This document shows positions 26,401 to 35,723 of a stretch of 64,000 nucleotides of DNA, in pieces (within the stretch, counting starts at the first letter, position 1; every line of letters starts with the position of its first letter). The position numbers and the translations under genes were made by a program. This stretch comes from an uncultured Aquimarina sp. (GTDB lineage Bacteria > Bacteroidota > Bacteroidia > Flavobacteriales > Flavobacteriaceae). Below the pieces are notes generated by a model that made no database searches, was not told where the DNA came from, and saw nothing but the letters and a program-made list of their open reading frames with translations. The DNA lies in assembly GCF_947492405.1 (NCBI RefSeq), contig NZ_CANLMP010000002.1:372001-436000 (forward strand), in the 5' to 3' direction.

Positions 26401-29400
26401 CATTCTTATAAATGCAACCAACTCACCGTCCGTCAATGTTGTCTGTCCAGGTAGATTTTCTGCGTGCAAGAACATTTCAAGATTTTCATATTGACGCATA
26501 TCAACATTAAAGTTCTTGTATACTCCTCTTGAATCATTAGCTTCAAGATCATTAACTGTTAATGCTAGCGATCTTTCATCTTCTCTGATTGTTGTATTAT
26601 TGTTAATTAATTCTTCTCTTTGTACTCCTGGAGGAGTTACATAATTAGGAGTTTCTTCACTACTTACTGAGGTAACTAAAACTTCATTCCCGTCATTATT
26701 CAATCCACTCGTTAAATCATTACCAGTATTAAGTTGTACATACCTTCTGTAATCCCCTCTTACTAAATCTAATGTAGCTAACCTTAATATAACTGGCTGA
26801 TCAAAATCAGTTACTACCATCCTCATAAAACGAATAGATCGAAAATCATTTTCTCCTATATTCTGTCTATCTGTTGGCTCATATATTGGAACCTTAAAAC
26901 GAACCCATCTATATGCATGAGTCTGTCCATTAAGTACAGTTCTAACTCCTTCCTGTACGTCAGTAATGTATCCAGTTCCGCGATCATCGCCAATATCCAT
27001 ATTTGGAAAAATAGGGATTTCGTATTCATAATAACTGTCAATCGTATTCATTGTATTATCACGATTCACGTCTTCTGCCGTAGGAAAAGTAGTATTACCA
27101 CGATCATCATTAGCAACACTAGTAGGAGAATTTCCCTGAACACCATTGTAATCATTATAGCGTTGCACGATATTCCCTTCGGCTTGAAGGTAATATGTAT
27201 AATTATCATTTGCCGGGTCATTAGCGTCAAATGATGAAAATTGTGCCGCTTCCTGAGCATCATCAAGACCATCATAACCAACATCCTGATTCAGTCTTGC
27301 TTGTCCTTCTGTATCGAATGCATAAATCAAAGATTGATTCACCGGTACTTTACCAAAATCCGTTGGAAAGGTATCCTCATCAGAACCATCAGCAGGAAGT
27401 CCATTTTCATATTGTTTTCTACCGTCTTTTAATACATCCTCACTTATGTTTCCTAAATGAAAAATTATCGTTCCATCTGTAGCTTCTGTAAGTGGGCTTT
27501 CTCCTCCTCCCGGATCAAAAAATGGATCCATCAACCAAAACTCTATAAACTCTACATTTGATTGTTCAAAATTAGTGGAGGTTAGTTGCCTCATGATTCC
27601 ACCAAAATTACCTTCAGGATCCGGTAATGTATTACCTGTAGCTCTATCACTAAAATTATAAGGTCCACGCTCAGAAGGTCTGTAATGAAGATCTAAAGGA
27701 AATAGAGATAATGTTTGACCAGGCGGCCTATCTGTTTCAGGAAATATCTCATCAATAAAAACTCTTCTTGAGGCGTTGAATTCTACATCTTCATCTGTAA
27801 CACCACTAGGTCTAGAGTTACTATAAAATATTGGATCGACCGTATACCAAGATAAGTCTGCTCTTCTGAATCCAGACTCAATCCCTGGATTCACTATAGT
27901 TTCATTCGAATTATCTGAACCAAAACCAATAGGCACACTAGAAAGCTCCCAAGACAAGGCAGAACTTACATCAATTTGTGTCTGTGCTCCTTCAAAATCA
28001 TCTATATAGGTAGTCACTTCTCCTCCAAAATCTGCTCCTTTTGGCGCTCCGGCAATCAGATATGCCCCTTCTGCTCTAACCGAAACATTAGAAGGAACAT
28101 CTGTATCAATATTAGGTAGTTTGTTCACCATTCTAGTAAGAAATGGAACTTCTGTAGAGTAATTAACATTAAAACCTAACAACGTATTATTTATAGGTTC
28201 AAAATTATAACTGGATTTTTGGGTAATTGGTCTTTCATTAAGGTTCAAGTACGTACCCCCTATAATAAAATCATCACTAAATTTATGCTCAACATTTATT
28301 CCTGTAAAACGCTTAGTCTGTTGGCCAAATACTGCATTATTCTCTGTCGAAACCTGAATAGGTGTATTAGATGACAATAAGGCTTCATCCAAAATATTAA
28401 CTCGCCCTAGTTGATAATTCACTGTATAATCTACACCTTCTTGTAAAGTTCTCCCGCCAGCAGTAACTGTAACTGATCCTTGTGGAACATTAAAAGCACC
28501 TAATGGAATCCCATCTTGTCCAGAAGATTTATACCGTCCTCTTAACTGAAAATATTTATTATCAGCTCCTTGCTGTTCTGCTATTATTTTGGTTTCTGTA
28601 TACAGTTCTCTAAAAACATATCTCCTTTGGTTTTCATTATAACTTGTTGGATTATCAGGCGTATTATAATCGTTGGGGTTTGGCGCACCATCATTATCCA
28701 ATTTATTAAAAAGATGTTGTCCAAAGGGTTCTACTGTTGTAAAAATAATCCTTCCATTTTCTGGATCGATTGTTAATCCAGGGACGTAATCAAAGAAACC
28801 GTCTCCAGCACCATCTGCTCCCTGCACAGGATCGTTATTAGGGTTTAATCGATCCATATTAAAAACTGTAAGCAATCTTGTCTGTTCTACATCATCTGGT
28901 AACGGAGTAGCAGAACCTTCTGCTTGAGTAATATAGTTTACAGGAGAGGGGTTTGCATATACTATATTCAGTCTGAAATCTTGTGAATCCAATCTAAAAG
29001 CTCCTGTGTTATAGATATTTTTCATCATCAAATCCCATATTGGAAGATCAACTCTGAATATTGGACTTTTAAGCAATTTTACCACTAAACTATTACTAGA
29101 ACCAGATTGAACTCCTCCGCTAGTATCATCACCTATAGTAGCATCTATACCATCATTAGCAAATTCACCAACTTGATAAACATTACCTCCTTCAGTATAT
29201 TGAAAAGCTACTGCCAAAACCTCATCATTATTTAGCTTTTGATTTAAGGATATATACCCTAATTGCGTATTTAATGTATATTCATTTTGATTTAGCTGTC
29301 TGGCATTTTCTAAAACGGCATAATCCTCTCCTTCTCTAAAGCCTGCTATAGCTCCTGTAAAACTTTGCTGAACAGTAGATATCTGACGCACAGCATTAGA

Positions 29401-30594
29401 AATTGAACCTGTACCACCAATAGCTGAGGGATCCAAATCATTATTGCCGTTATCAGGAAAAGACCCTGCCGGTCTATTAAACAATGAAGTTGGTATTGTA
29501 AAATTCCCAGTAACCGGAGATTCTCCAATATCCTGTAATGCTACGATATTTCTAGCATCTGTTAGTGTCTGCGCACTTGTAGCTCTGTTCGTTACCCAAA
29601 CTTCAATACGCGTTATCTGTATGTTGTTATTTATAAAAGGATAGTTTGTAAGGGCATCATCGTAGGTATCTCTAAAAAAATGAGACAAGAAGTAGTGTCT
29701 ATTATCATCGTACTCCCAAGCATTAACTTCAAAATCTTCAACGGTTCCTCCTCCTTCTACATTTACAGATCTCGTTTCAGATCGTTGTTCAGAATATACT
29801 GCAGTAACACTAGTTCTACCAAACTGTAATCCTAATTTTGCACCAAAAAGACTTTGTGATCCCTGAATTAAAGAATTATTTATTGGCATTGTAACATTAC
29901 CAATTTCTATACTTCTTATAATATCATCTTCTGTCGGTGTATATTCTAATTTTATCTGATTTTGGAAATCAAATGTAGACTCGGTATCATAATTAGCTGT
30001 TATCTGAAGTCTTTTACCAACTTTTCCTAATAAACTCAGACTTATTCTTTGATCAAAATCAAACGTAAAATTACTACGGTTTCTTGGAGAAAAAGCAGGG
30101 TTATCTTGTTTGGTATATAAAATCCCTAAATCCATTTCTACAGATCCTTGTGGGATTATCTCGATTTCATTTCCTCCAAAAATAGTTTCGAAAAAACTAG
30201 AATTTACATAGAAAATAGGAAGAAGGTTTTTACGCTTCTCTTCACTTCCTTCCGTTTTACCACTAAAAGCACTTATTTTTTCCTTAAAATAATCTCTTCT
30301 CTGCTCTTCTTCGACTAGCGCTTCAAACTCTTCAGGGGTTAGAAAAAGGGGATATTTAACATTAAACGACCCCAACATTTCACGATAAATATAACGATTA
30401 GTAATTGGATCATATTCGTATTTCGCTACTATACTATTAGGGTCCGGAAGTGAAATCTCACCTAGAGAATATGTAGTACTCGTAGAATCTCGTACGGTTT
30501 CATTTTCCTGACCAAAAAGTACTCCTCCATAGAGCACGATTAAACAAACTAGTCTTTTTAAAAATTTAAAATATAAGGAATGTAATGAACTCAA
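23425..30594 (-). CDS. sprA: SprA, outer-membrane translocon of the type IX secretion system
   Basis: At 2389 residues this is the size of known SprA proteins, giant outer-membrane barrels that form the type IX secretion channel; gliding depends on them. A hydrophobic signal (about 10-28, ending LFGQ) is followed by strand-rich sequence throughout and a C-terminal aromatic strand ending LRYNFGN. Internal SprA hallmarks include FTFDFDQRISLSLLGKVGKRL, GAKLGLQFGRTSVTAVYSEQ and YLNLNERPITQKSSYNF. The start is TTG; no ATG lies before the signal, and the TTG is 5 bases after the ruvA stop, implying coupling. A lysine-rich insert (about 1886-1935) is unusual. Partners such as PorV and the GldKLMN motor are not in the window. 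Confidence 0.95.
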   Translation of the reverse strand: MSSLHSLYFKFLKRLVCLIVLYGGVLFGQENETVRDSTSTTYSLGEISLPDPNSIVAKYEYDPITNRYIYREMLGSFNVKYPLFLTPEEFEALVEEEQRRDYFKEKISAFSGKTEGSEEKRKNLLPIFYVNSSFFETIFGGNEIEIIPQGSVEMDLGILYTKQDNPAFSPRNRSNFTFDFDQRISLSLLGKVGKRLQITANYDTESTFDFQNQIKLEYTPTEDDIIRSIEIGNVTMPINNSLIQGSQSLFGAKLGLQFGRTSVTAVYSEQRSETRSVNVEGGGTVEDFEVNAWEYDDNRHYFLSHFFRDTYDDALTNYPFINNNIQITRIEVWVTNRATSAQTLTDARNIVALQDIGESPVTGNFTIPTSLFNRPAGSFPDNGNNDLDPSAIGGTGSISNAVRQISTVQQSFTGAIAGFREGEDYAVLENARQLNQNEYTLNTQLGYISLNQKLNNDEVLAVAFQYTEGGNVYQVGEFANDGIDATIGDDTSGGVQSGSSNSLVVKLLKSPIFRVDLPIWDLMMKNIYNTGAFRLDSQDFRLNIVYANPSPVNYITQAEGSATPLPDDVEQTRLLTVFNMDRLNPNNDPVQGADGAGDGFFDYVPGLTIDPENGRIIFTTVEPFGQHLFNKLDNDGAPNPNDYNTPDNPTSYNENQRRYVFRELYTETKIIAEQQGADNKYFQLRGRYKSSGQDGIPLGAFNVPQGSVTVTAGGRTLQEGVDYTVNYQLGRVNILDEALLSSNTPIQVSTENNAVFGQQTKRFTGINVEHKFSDDFIIGGTYLNLNERPITQKSSYNFEPINNTLLGFNVNYSTEVPFLTRMVNKLPNIDTDVPSNVSVRAEGAYLIAGAPKGADFGGEVTTYIDDFEGAQTQIDVSSALSWELSSVPIGFGSDNSNETIVNPGIESGFRRADLSWYTVDPIFYSNSRPSGVTDEDVEFNASRRVFIDEIFPETDRPPGQTLSLFPLDLHYRPSERGPYNFSDRATGNTLPDPEGNFGGIMRQLTSTNFEQSNVEFIEFWLMDPFFDPGGGESPLTEATDGTIIFHLGNISEDVLKDGRKQYENGLPADGSDEDTFPTDFGKVPVNQSLIYAFDTEGQARLNQDVGYDGLDDAQEAAQFSSFDANDPANDNYTYYLQAEGNIVQRYNDYNGVQGNSPTSVANDDRGNTTFPTAEDVNRDNTMNTIDSYYEYEIPIFPNMDIGDDRGTGYITDVQEGVRTVLNGQTHAYRWVRFKVPIYEPTDRQNIGENDFRSIRFMRMVVTDFDQPVILRLATLDLVRGDYRRYVQLNTGNDLTSGLNNDGNEVLVTSVSSEETPNYVTPPGVQREELINNNTTIREDERSLALTVNDLEANDSRGVYKNFNVDMRQYENLEMFLHAENLPGQTTLTDGELVAFIRMGNDFTNNFYQIELPLTVSELNSRDPDEVWPLANRLNLPLEFLQEVKATVIGDGSSTTDLNFFPGPNNLRVGIKGNPNFGDVQVMMVGVKNVSGNDESGTVWFNEMRLSDLKNQGGWAAVGSMDANIADFATVSASGRISTIGFGGIEQGPNERSIEDVKQYDLTTNVNLGQLLPKKWGLQVPFNYTRGEELITPQYDPEFLDIELQDRLDRETDADEKDRILKQSTDYTKRQSFNVIGLRKDRTGDSKPMPYDVENFAFSGTYNQTDHRDFEIEKSLDQSVRLGGTYDFSFQPKEVEPFKKVKLLGKSKYFNLIKDFNFNLLPTSISVNSNITRQFNEQVFRDITLGPDDLRLPALTQRNFLFDWQYGINYNLTKSLNFSFNSANNRIVKNFIDDDGAVNDAIGIWSGLFDVGDPNFHSQQLQVNYEIPFNKIPLFKFMRATYSYSADFQWTKGSEALKNLEGIPDLGNTIQNANVHTVNGSLDMSTLYKYVGLTKKKPGRNRGKKKKTAKGGEGKEASKPALADAKKKKTKKKSSKLTIGDKVLNTAMGLVTAVKKVNINYQQDNGIFLPGYLREPGFVGTLKPTVGFTFGSQSEIRDIAARNGWLTLYQEFNQQYREVEGRQLNIQASVDLLKDLKIDISANRNYSETFTENYKIDVNNDLEYQSLTPNTFGNYTISTLLIKTAFTKSDEFNSETFDEFRENRLVIARRLALERGVTEDSDGDGFPNGYGRTNQAVLLPAFLAAYTGADAESVQKGAFRDVPLPNWDIKYTGLMNLKWFKKRFKRFSMAHGYRANYTINQFRTNLEYNPNNPDELDQGDNFKNPELYANINLTEQFSPLIRLDMEMKNSIKILAEWKKDRALSLSFDNNLLTEIQGNEYIIGLGYRVQDLTFVTRIAGKKTTLKSDLNFRADLSLRQNETIIRYLDIDNTQVTAGQDIYGIKFTTDYALSKNLTALLFYDHTFSKYSISTAFPQTTIRGGFTLRYNFGN

Positions 30595-30599
30595 TGTTT

Positions 30600-31181
30600 T
30601 TATAAATTTTTTAGTGCTTGTTTAATAATATTTTCAACTGTTTCGACAGGGCTAACCTTTAGAATTTTGTCAACAACTTTTTCTACTTGTTTTCTATTAA
30701 ATCCAAGGGTTTCTAAAGCAGATAACGCTTCATCTTTGTTAGTATTGTTTTGGGATACAGAAAGTTCATCAATATTATAAACTTTAAGAATTTTATCTTT
30801 TAAATCAATAATCAAACGCTGCGCAGTTTTTGCCCCAATACCTTTGATCGATTGTATCGTTGCTACATCATTTGATGCTATCGCATCTTTAATCTGATCA
30901 GGATGCAATGAAGACAACATAGTTCTAGCTGTACTCGCACCGATTCCCGAAACCGAAATCAAAAGCCTAAAGATCTCTCTTTCTGATTTCTCTGCAAAAC
31001 CAAATAATGTATGTGAATCTTCTTTTACTTGTAAATGTGTATATAGCTGTATTACCTCCTGATCCGATAGTAAAGAAAAAGTATGCAATGAAATATGAAG
31101 AATATACCCCACCCCATTACAATCTATTATTACATCAGTAGGATTTTTTTCTACAAGTCGCCCCTTGATTTGTGTAATCAT
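30600..31181 (-). CDS. ruvA: Holliday junction branch migration protein RuvA
   Basis: A 193-residue junction-binding subunit. The OB-fold N-terminus begins MITQIKGRLVEKNPTDVIIDCNG. Two helix-hairpin-helix motifs follow (LLISVSGIGASTARTML and IQSIKGIGAKTAQRLIIDLKDK), then the C-terminal RuvB-contacting domain (DEALSALETLGFNRKQVEKVV). It clasps four-way junctions with the RuvB motor encoded at 39916-40938. ruvA directly precedes sprA with a 5-base gap. Confidence 0.97.
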   Translation of the reverse strand: MITQIKGRLVEKNPTDVIIDCNGVGYILHISLHTFSLLSDQEVIQLYTHLQVKEDSHTLFGFAEKSEREIFRLLISVSGIGASTARTMLSSLHPDQIKDAIASNDVATIQSIKGIGAKTAQRLIIDLKDKILKVYNIDELSVSQNNTNKDEALSALETLGFNRKQVEKVVDKILKVSPVETVENIIKQALKNL

Positions 31182-31204
31182 TAGTTAAATGAATGTTAAG
31201 CATC

Positions 31205-31212
31205 CAAAAGTA
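31205..31212 (-). promoter_or_regulatory. Candidate -7 element for ruvA-sprA
   Basis: On the - strand TACTTTTG, an exact TAnnTTTG match 23 bases before the ruvA ATG. The nearest TTG (31227-31229) gives a spacing of only 14 bases, shorter than usual. Confidence 0.45.
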
Positions 31213-31242
31213 ATAAAATTATACTACAATACAGGTTAAAAA

Positions 31243-31279
31243 AATAAGCTTCAAAAATGATAAGTTTTTGAAGCTTATT
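31243..31279 (-). terminator. Terminator after maeB
   Basis: AATAAGCTTCAAAAA and TTTTTGAAGCTTATT form a perfect 15-bp stem with a 7-base loop; on the - strand it continues into a T run. It lies 38 bases past the maeB stop and insulates ruvA-sprA. Confidence 0.88.
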
Positions 31280-31317
31280 AAACTATTAAAATTTGGTCTT
31301 CGATTTAATCACTGAAC

Positions 31318-33624
31318 CTATCCAGAAACTAAAGAAAACATCTCTTTTTCTCTTTTTTCCTTCTCCTGAGCATCTATTACCGCTACTGCAGCAACATTTA
31401 CCATTTCTTCGACGCTCGCTCCTAATTGAAGAATATGAACAGGTTTTTTCATCCCCATCATTATTGGACCTATAGATTCTGAATTGTTCAATTCTTTTAG
31501 CATTTTATAGGTACTATTAGCAGAATCTAAATTAGGAAAAACTAATGTATTCACCTTTCGTCCATTAAGTTTTGAAAACGGGAATTTATCTTTCCGCATA
31601 TCTCTATTTAAAGCAAAATCCATCTGCAGTTCTCCATCTACGATAAGATCCGGGTAATAACGATGTAAATACGAAACAGCATCTTTTACTTTGGAAGCAT
31701 TTGGATGCTTTGAGGATCCAAAGTTAGCATAGGATATCATTGCTATTACAGGATCAACCCCAAACATCTCTACCGTTCTTGCGGTCATCTGAGCTATCTT
31801 AGCTAATTCTTTTGATGTAGGGTCAATATTAATAGAAGTATCACTTATAAACAAAGGTCCTTTATTAGTCATCATAACATTCATTGTAGCGATTCTGGTA
31901 GCTCCTTTTGCCAATCCTATAAGCTCCAACATAGGTTTTAACACTGTAGGATAGCTTCGAGAATATCCTGATAACAACGCATCTGCATCACCTTCATTAA
32001 CCATCATAGCAGCAAAATAATTACGCTCACGCATCAATCGTTGTGCTCCATAAAGCGTTATTCCTTTTCGACTATTATCTTGCCAATACTTCTGAGCATA
32101 TCTATTTTTCCTATCAATTTCTTCATCCGCCTTAGGATCTATAATAGTAACTCCAGTAGAGTCAAAATCAATCTCCTTCATCAACTCTACAATAATATCT
32201 TTTCGTCCTAATAATATTGGAAAAGCAATTCCTTCTTCTTTAACTGTTTGTGCTGCTTTTAAAACATCTAGGTGATCTCCTTCTGCAAAAACTACTCTTT
32301 TAGGACTTAACTTAGCTCGATCCATTAACAATCTAACTAATTTATTATCGTTACCCATTCGCTCCAATAGTTCACTCTCATATTTATCCCAATCTTCTAT
32401 TGGTTCTGTAGCAATCCCACTTTCTATAGCGGCTTTAGCAACGGCTGGAGGCACTTTGGCAATTAGTCTTGGATCAAAAGGTTTTGGTATTATATAATCT
32501 TTTCCAAAATTAAGTCGAGTCTCTCCATAAGCTATATTTACCTGCTCTGGAACTGGTTCTTTAGCTAAATCTGCTAAGGCTTTAACGGCTGCCATTTTCA
32601 TCTCTTCATTAATACCAGTTGCTCTAACATCTAATGCGCCTCTAAAAATAAATGGAAATCCAAGTACATTATTAACTTGATTAGGATGGTCACTTCGGCC
32701 TGTCGCCATAATAATATCCTTTCGTGTTTGTACGGCCAAATCATATCTGATTTCAGGATCCGGATTAGCCATAGCAAATACAATAGGATTATCTGCCATT
32801 GTCAATAACATTTCGGGTTCTACTAGATTAGCCATGGATAATCCAATAAAAACATCAGCATCTTTCATTGCATCTTCTAGAGTATTAAGATCTCTATCAC
32901 TTGCAAATTCTGCTTTTTCTGGAGTAAGGTTATCTCTGTCTTTACGGATCACTCCTTTACTATCTGTCATTACTATATTTTCTGCTTTTGCTCCAAAGGC
33001 TTTGTACAATCTCGTACAAGAAACCGCTGCAGCACCAGCTCCGCTCACTACTATTTTTACTTTGCTAATATCTTTTTCTGCAATTTCTAAAGCATTCAAA
33101 AGTGCTGCTGCCGAGATAATGGCTGTTCCATGCTGATCATCATGCATCACAGGAATATCCAACTCTTCTTTAAGACGTCTTTCTATTTCAAATGCTTCAG
33201 GAGCTTTTATATCTTCTAGATTAATCCCTCCAAAAGTAGGTGCAATATTCTTTACTGTTTCTATAAATGCATCCACATCTTTTGTGTCCACTTCTATATC
33301 AAACACATCAATATCCGCAAAGATTTTGAACAATAATCCTTTCCCTTCCATCACAGGTTTTGATGCTTCGGGACCAATATCTCCTAAACCCAAAACTGCC
33401 GTACCATTAGATATTACAGCTACTAAGTTTCCTTTTGCGGTATACTTATAAACATTTGCTGTATCTTTTTCTATTTCTAAACAGGGTTCTGCTACTCCAG
33501 GAGAATATGCCAATGACAAATCTCTTTGCGTTGCATATTTTTTTGTGGGTACTACTTTGATTTTACCAGGAGTAGGTTTTGCGTGATAAATTAGTGCTTC
33601 TCTTCGTTTACTTTCGATACTCAT
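31318..33624 (-). CDS. maeB: NADP-dependent malic enzyme with C-terminal phosphotransacetylase domain
   Basis: A 768-residue MaeB-type enzyme. The N-terminal malic part (about 1-425) contains YSPGVAEPCLEIE, the NADP site SGAGAAAVSC and catalytic-region residues in PVMHDDQHGTAI. The C-terminal part (about 430-768) is phosphate-acetyltransferase-like (RVVFAEGDHLDVLKAA, GLAKGATRIATMNVMMTNKG). It decarboxylates malate to pyruvate, producing NADPH; in the E. coli relative the PTA-like domain is regulatory and responds to acetyl-CoA. It has its own promoter and terminator. Confidence 0.96.
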   Translation of the reverse strand: MSIESKRREALIYHAKPTPGKIKVVPTKKYATQRDLSLAYSPGVAEPCLEIEKDTANVYKYTAKGNLVAVISNGTAVLGLGDIGPEASKPVMEGKGLLFKIFADIDVFDIEVDTKDVDAFIETVKNIAPTFGGINLEDIKAPEAFEIERRLKEELDIPVMHDDQHGTAIISAAALLNALEIAEKDISKVKIVVSGAGAAAVSCTRLYKAFGAKAENIVMTDSKGVIRKDRDNLTPEKAEFASDRDLNTLEDAMKDADVFIGLSMANLVEPEMLLTMADNPIVFAMANPDPEIRYDLAVQTRKDIIMATGRSDHPNQVNNVLGFPFIFRGALDVRATGINEEMKMAAVKALADLAKEPVPEQVNIAYGETRLNFGKDYIIPKPFDPRLIAKVPPAVAKAAIESGIATEPIEDWDKYESELLERMGNDNKLVRLLMDRAKLSPKRVVFAEGDHLDVLKAAQTVKEEGIAFPILLGRKDIIVELMKEIDFDSTGVTIIDPKADEEIDRKNRYAQKYWQDNSRKGITLYGAQRLMRERNYFAAMMVNEGDADALLSGYSRSYPTVLKPMLELIGLAKGATRIATMNVMMTNKGPLFISDTSINIDPTSKELAKIAQMTARTVEMFGVDPVIAMISYANFGSSKHPNASKVKDAVSYLHRYYPDLIVDGELQMDFALNRDMRKDKFPFSKLNGRKVNTLVFPNLDSANSTYKMLKELNNSESIGPIMMGMKKPVHILQLGASVEEMVNVAAVAVIDAQEKEKREKEMFSLVSG

Positions 33625-33652
33625 ACTAAATCAATAAAAATTGTGTGCTATA

Positions 33653-33682
33653 CAAAGGTACAAGTCTATGCGAGATGCAAAA
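33653..33682 (-). promoter_or_regulatory. Promoter of maeB
   Basis: On the - strand a TTTTG tract (TTG at 33678-33680), 17 bases, then TACCTTTG (33653-33660), 28 bases before the ATG. This is a good -33/-7 pair. Confidence 0.6.
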
Positions 33683-33764
33683 GGCAAAACACAGTAATCT
33701 TCAAAAAAATTGAAACTTCAGAAAACTATCTATCTTTTTATGAATTATATTATGAATTCACTAC

Positions 33765-35708
33765 CTAATTACTCTTTTTATTAAAGATATCATCAGGATC
33801 TACAAGTTTATCTAATTGAGATTTTAATTTTTCATCTAAAAAACTTAATCCTAATTGATATGATGCATTCATCCACCCAAACCCGCTTGGTGTAATATAA
33901 TCAAACTCTGTACCTACGTTACCATATTCAGCATACACCTTATGTGTACATTTTACAACATCATATTTTTCGGGGATGGTCCCATTATAATTAACCGCAT
34001 TTTTTGTGATCATCCACAACCAACGGTAAATTAATTCTTGAGCTTCTTTTTCATATCCATATTTATTCAGCCCTCTCCAAAGCATCATCTGATGTGGCGC
34101 CCATCCGTTTGGGTAGTCCCATTGACGTTGAGGGGCGTTAAGGTCTTCTTTGTTAGCAATATCTGAAGTTCCAGCAACACCTCCTTTTTGAACTAAATCA
34201 ACAAATAAGTTCTTTACCAAAGACGCAGCCTGCTCTTTGGAACATAATCCAGCCCATAAAGGATAATAATTTGTTACCGATTCTATCTTTTGTTGTTTTT
34301 GAGTCACAAAATTATAATCATAGAAAACTTTCTTTTCCGGATCCCACATCAAGTCATTCATTTTCTTTTTTCTTTCTTCTGCCTTAGCTAACCAAAATGA
34401 AGAAGTATACTCTTTAGACTCTACCTTGAATTTGTCATCAAAAACTTCTCTAATCAAATAGGCAATATCTTGTTCATATTTATATAACAAACTATTTATT
34501 CCGACTGTATTTAAATGAGCACAAACATCATCTAATCTATTGGATGTATCGTGACCACTTTCTCTCATAGATCGATCATGTGTAAAATACAAATCAAGCT
34601 CCGGATCCTTTATTTCTCCCGAATTATACTTTTCTGTAAATTCCTTAAGGTTGATTTTATGTTTTTCTGCATATTTATTTAGTATAAAATCAAAATGACC
34701 TTGTTCAGTTTCCGGCGGAACTCCAATCCCTTCTCCATAAAAACGACTTAAACCGGTATCTGTAAGTCGTACTCCTTTTTCCATCCAAACGGTTTCGTAT
34801 TCTTTAATCACCATTTTTAGATTAGCTCTTAACCAATCTTTGGAAATTTTAGGGTTTTTTTGATATATTTCTTTGGTCAAAGAACTAAAAAAAGGTGGTT
34901 GTGTTCTGGTGAGATAATAACTTCTGTTCGCGTTTAGAATTTTTCCATAATGTTCTATTTGATATCCAAAATTATCTGCCATAGACATAGCAAGATCAGT
35001 TCGACCATCAATCAACAATCCTATTGATTCGAAATAACTATCCCAACCATACATTTCATTAAATCTACCTCCAGGAACTACAAATGGTTTCGCTTTATAC
35101 TCTCCTTTATCATCTTTAGCATGAGCCAAATTTAAAATACCCGGAATCTCATTAAGTGTTTTTACATATTTTGGTGTGATATCTTCTGGTAATGTTATCA
35201 CTTTAAGCTTAGGAATTTCTGATTTTATAGATTCAAAATATGCAATAGCTTCCTTATCTTTATATGGCACATATAACCTAAAGGTATCTGTCTCGGATTT
35301 AGTATCTTCTAATACTTTTGCTAACCCCGCTTTGTCCACCGATCTAGTGAGATTATCCCAATATCTATTTTTTATTAATCTTGAAATTCGGTTACTTGGA
35401 GATTCTGCAATTTTACCTAAAGAAATCGTATCATTTTTTTCAGCAATTGCTAATTCCTGAAGCAAATTAGATAATTGATATGTTCCTTTTATTTGATTTA
35501 TTTTTCCATTAGCATCAATAAATTCAAAATGTTTCGGTCCTTTATCGTCAACTGTTATCTTTTTATCTCCATCCGTATCTTCCTGTTGAATTAGCTTTTC
35601 TAACGTTTTAGCATGACCTAAATATGTTATCTTCTTATCATTTTCACAATTGATCACCAATAAAGAAAATAAAAGGATTATGAAATATTCAAACTTAAAA
35701 TTTCGCAT
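33765..35708 (-). CDS. Trehalase (GH37) lipoprotein with neutral-trehalase-type calcium loop
   Basis: A 647-residue GH37 trehalase that hydrolyses trehalose to two glucose. The N-terminus is a lipoprotein signal with lipid Cys at 21 (LLVINC), so it is exported and membrane-anchored. Residues 44-55 form an EF-hand-like loop (DTDGDKKITVDD), followed by GTYQLSNLLQEL (75-86). From memory this combination resembles the calcium-binding segment of fungal neutral trehalases, as do RESGHDT (382-388) and ILNANRSYYL. Both GH37 signatures are present (PGGRFNEMYGWDSY, 212-225; QWDYPNGWAP, 529-538). D387 and E580 (GTIPEKYD) are the likely catalytic acid and base. The sodium/sugar symporter gene is 15 bases upstream on the same strand. 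Confidence 0.94.
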   Translation of the reverse strand: MRNFKFEYFIILLFSLLVINCENDKKITYLGHAKTLEKLIQQEDTDGDKKITVDDKGPKHFEFIDANGKINQIKGTYQLSNLLQELAIAEKNDTISLGKIAESPSNRISRLIKNRYWDNLTRSVDKAGLAKVLEDTKSETDTFRLYVPYKDKEAIAYFESIKSEIPKLKVITLPEDITPKYVKTLNEIPGILNLAHAKDDKGEYKAKPFVVPGGRFNEMYGWDSYFESIGLLIDGRTDLAMSMADNFGYQIEHYGKILNANRSYYLTRTQPPFFSSLTKEIYQKNPKISKDWLRANLKMVIKEYETVWMEKGVRLTDTGLSRFYGEGIGVPPETEQGHFDFILNKYAEKHKINLKEFTEKYNSGEIKDPELDLYFTHDRSMRESGHDTSNRLDDVCAHLNTVGINSLLYKYEQDIAYLIREVFDDKFKVESKEYTSSFWLAKAEERKKKMNDLMWDPEKKVFYDYNFVTQKQQKIESVTNYYPLWAGLCSKEQAASLVKNLFVDLVQKGGVAGTSDIANKEDLNAPQRQWDYPNGWAPHQMMLWRGLNKYGYEKEAQELIYRWLWMITKNAVNYNGTIPEKYDVVKCTHKVYAEYGNVGTEFDYITPSGFGWMNASYQLGLSFLDEKLKSQLDKLVDPDDIFNKKSN

Positions 35709-35723
35709 ATCTAATTATTTATA

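Noticed and set aside
24761..29644. Several 60-105-residue ORFs opposite sprA on both strands
   Set aside because: They lie wholly within a firmly identified gene, have low-complexity composition and no family resemblance.
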